Positions 63,825 through 64,000 of a stretch of 64,000 nucleotides of DNA are shown in pieces (position 1 is the first letter of the stretch; the number at the start of each line of letters is the position of its first letter). Where the stretch lies: contig NZ_JAJIRO010000004.1 in assembly GCF_025717535.1 (NCBI RefSeq), forward strand, positions 558,001 through 622,000, written 5' to 3'. This stretch comes from Paucibacter sp. Y2R2-4. Its GTDB lineage: Bacteria; Pseudomonadota; Gammaproteobacteria; Burkholderiales; Burkholderiaceae_C. The translations under genes and the position numbers were made by a program. The notes under the pieces are model-generated. The model made no database searches. It saw nothing but the letters and a program-made list of their open reading frames with translations, and was not told where the DNA came from.

Positions 63825-64000
63825 ATGTCCCCCCAAACTCCCGCTTTCCGCGTGCTGTCCGTCATCCCGCCGATGACCCAGCTGAACACGCCCTACCCGT
63901 CCACGGCCTATATCACCGGTTTTTTGCGCTCACGCGGGGTGGACGCGGTGCAAGAAGACCTGGCCCTGGCCCTGATGCTGCGCCTGTTCAGCCGCGAGGG
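63825..64000 (+). CDS. B12-binding-domain radical SAM protein, N-terminal fragment (cut by edge)
   Basis: From the ATG at 63825 the frame runs 58 codons to the window end: SVIPPMTQLNTPYPSTAYITGFLRSRGVDAVQEDLALALMLRLFSRE. The NTPYPSTAYITGFLRSRG segment is the start of B12-binding radical SAM proteins that modify small molecules or lipids. The catalytic CxxxCxxC lies outside the window, so the call is provisional. Confidence 0.6.
   Translation, partial: MSPQTPAFRVLSVIPPMTQLNTPYPSTAYITGFLRSRGVDAVQEDLALALMLRLFSRE

Overview
The window is high-GC, densely coded chromosomal DNA of a betaproteobacterium of the order Burkholderiales. The closest fit by gene order and protein style is the Roseateles/Paucibacter/Rubrivivax-type group (Sphaerotilaceae/Comamonadaceae). 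This rests on two blocks typical of that order: gatCAB divergent from mreBCD-mrdA-rodA, and recA-recX-DUF2889-sucCD-terC. The placement is an inference from gene content; no 16S or other rRNA is present. I see no tRNA, rRNA, CRISPR array, prophage or insertion sequence. About 58 protein genes are annotated: two run off the window edges and one is broken by a frameshift.

Layout. 1-9.3 kb: a LytS/AlgZ-type sensor kinase (cut by the left edge), a small membrane protein, a TPR protein, a PHB-depolymerase-like esterase, a ParD-like ribbon-helix-helix protein coupled to methionine aminopeptidase, a DoxX-GST pair divergent from a LysR regulator, and a polysaccharide deacetylase with a Gfo/Idh/MocA oxidoreductase. 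9.7-19.3 kb: two chemoreceptors (one PAS/Aer-like, with an FNR-type box upstream), an orphan 2-oxoglutarate-dehydrogenase-E1-like enzyme between them, an SDR/TetR pair with TetR-type operators, and an HDOD-GAF protein. 19.6-24.3 kb: a complete MacA-MacB-TolC-type efflux operon. 24.3-28.7 kb: small regulator/enzyme pairs built on divergent promoters (LysR/degenerate MBL protein; GlxA-type AraC/tautomerase-MBL).

28.8-37.7 kb: phosphoglycerate mutase (gpmI), a class C beta-lactamase, a frameshifted PAS-GGDEF gene, exonuclease III (xth), a TonB-dependent receptor, pyrE and a DUF4124-like protein. 37.7-47.4 kb: amidotransferase gatCAB and the rod-shape elongasome operon mreBCD-mrdA-rodA. 47.4-49.6 kb: a TctE/TctD-like two-component system. 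50-55.1 kb: recA (with a LexA box), an NTF2-like gene, recX, DUF2889 and sucCD. 55.3-61 kb: TerC, then a signalling block of Ser/Thr kinase, PP2C phosphatase, FHA protein, GGDEF cyclase and (converging) an HDOD protein. 61-64 kb: a TSUP transporter preceded by an orphan intrinsic terminator, a TIGR03790-type lipoprotein and the start of a B12-binding radical SAM protein.

No single large new system is obvious. The most interesting items are regulatory and architectural: the RHH/methionine-aminopeptidase coupling with 11-bp-phased repeats, the orphan N-terminally short E1, a leader or small RNA candidate in front of the TSUP gene, perfect operator palindromes next to local regulators, and Ala/Ser-rich tails on elongasome proteins.
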